From Aquificota bacterium (GTDB lineage: Bacteria > Aquificota > Aquificia > Aquificales > Hydrogenothermaceae): a stretch of DNA of 13,279 bases. A program made the position numbers and the translations under genes. The DNA is taken from NCBI GenBank assembly GCA_013153795.1, contig JAADDV010000094.1, positions 1 through 13,279 on the forward strand. The letters run 5' to 3'. Positions 12,981 to 13,279 of the stretch are shown piece by piece. The notes beneath the pieces were generated by a model. That model was not told where the DNA came from. It ran no database searches and saw nothing but the letters and a program-made list of their open reading frames with translations. Each line of letters begins with the position of its first letter. The first letter of the stretch is position 1.

Positions 12981-13279
12981 ATGAGGTATTTTGAGGAGAT
13001 GTATCAGATATATAAGGAAAGTTTAAAGACAGACAGGGAAACGGCAAGGGAATTTGAGGGAGCAAAGACCTTACACAACAGAAAAAACCACAGTTCGGCG
13101 ACCTGTTTTTGTTTTACTTTAACAACAATCCCATATACTACCTGTTTATTTCAGAGGAAGGGAACTACAAAAAAGTCCTAAAACTTTCCGATTTTTGGAG
13201 ACTGGCAAACCAGAACGACCTTATAACAGAGATAGAAGGGGAAAAATGGGTTGTTGAAACTTGGAACAGCTTTTACATA
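12981..13279 (+). CDS. Hypothetical protein, partial, interrupted by a -1 frameshift at A AAA AAC
   Basis: Translation starts at ATG 12981, supported by AGGAGG at 12970-12975. The first 34-36 residues read MRYFEEMYQIYKESLKTDRE and onward to HNRK. Past the heptamer A AAA AAC (13082-13088) this frame loses protein-like character and stops at 13181. The -1 frame continues as KPQFGDLFLFYFNNNPIYYL, then FISEEGNYKKVLKLSDFWRL, and stays open to the window end (WNSFYI). Together they look like one acidic/aromatic protein of unknown family. The heptamer is in exact zero-frame phase for -1 slippage. A lost A in a seven-A run, by mutation or sequencing, would explain it equally well. No homologous family is recognised. 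Confidence 0.6.

Overview
This AT-rich window looks like part of a plasmid or other conjugative/mobilisable element from a thermophilic bacterium. Low GC, Lys/Glu/Ile-rich proteins, tight gene overlaps and a CRISPR repeat ending in GTTGAAAC suggest an Aquificales-type host, but taxonomy is only inferred. Plasmid character rests on a ParM-like actin with a ribbon-helix-helix partner and centromere-like repeats, a VirD4-type coupling protein, and a type IV CRISPR-Cas locus, a class usually plasmid-borne. No replication initiator, relaxase, rRNA or tRNA was recognised.

Left third (1-6457): a compact type IV-A-like CRISPR-Cas system split into two divergent units. csf2-csf3, a CRISPR array (857-1281, seven repeats, six spacers) and cas6 read leftward. 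csf1, a DinG-type iron-sulfur helicase (csf4) and a 191-residue protein read rightward with TAATG overlaps. An 83-bp region between csf2 and csf1 holds divergent TTGACA boxes and a 7-bp-arm inverted repeat; nine bases of it recur in the CRISPR leader. There is no cas1/cas2. The 191-residue protein resembles the kleisin ScpA and is not a known part of type IV systems. The most degenerate repeat overlaps the cas6 ribosome binding site, suggesting that Cas6 may process its own mRNA.

Middle (6441-9350): a leftward cluster starting with a membrane-anchored VirD4/TraG-family ATPase, followed by three small overlapping genes. One, a cysteine-cluster (YkgJ-like) protein, is broken by a 16-bp tandem duplication; removing one copy restores the frame.

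Right (9363-11849): a leftward partition operon, parM - 56-aa ORF - RHH protein (parR-like) - 259-aa unknown protein, ending at a palindromic terminator. Upstream of parM, two blocks of units spaced almost exactly 8 bp apart flank a promoter with a short palindrome. This has the layout of a parC centromere.

Far right (11873-13279): a leftward pair encoding an HExxH metalloprotease-like protein and a 48-aa protein, then a divergent gene running off the window that is readable only with a -1 shift at an A AAA AAC heptamer.

Working model: a plasmid with an actin-based segregation system and conjugation-type machinery carries a type IV CRISPR system, probably used against competing plasmids, with an added kleisin-like partner for its helicase.
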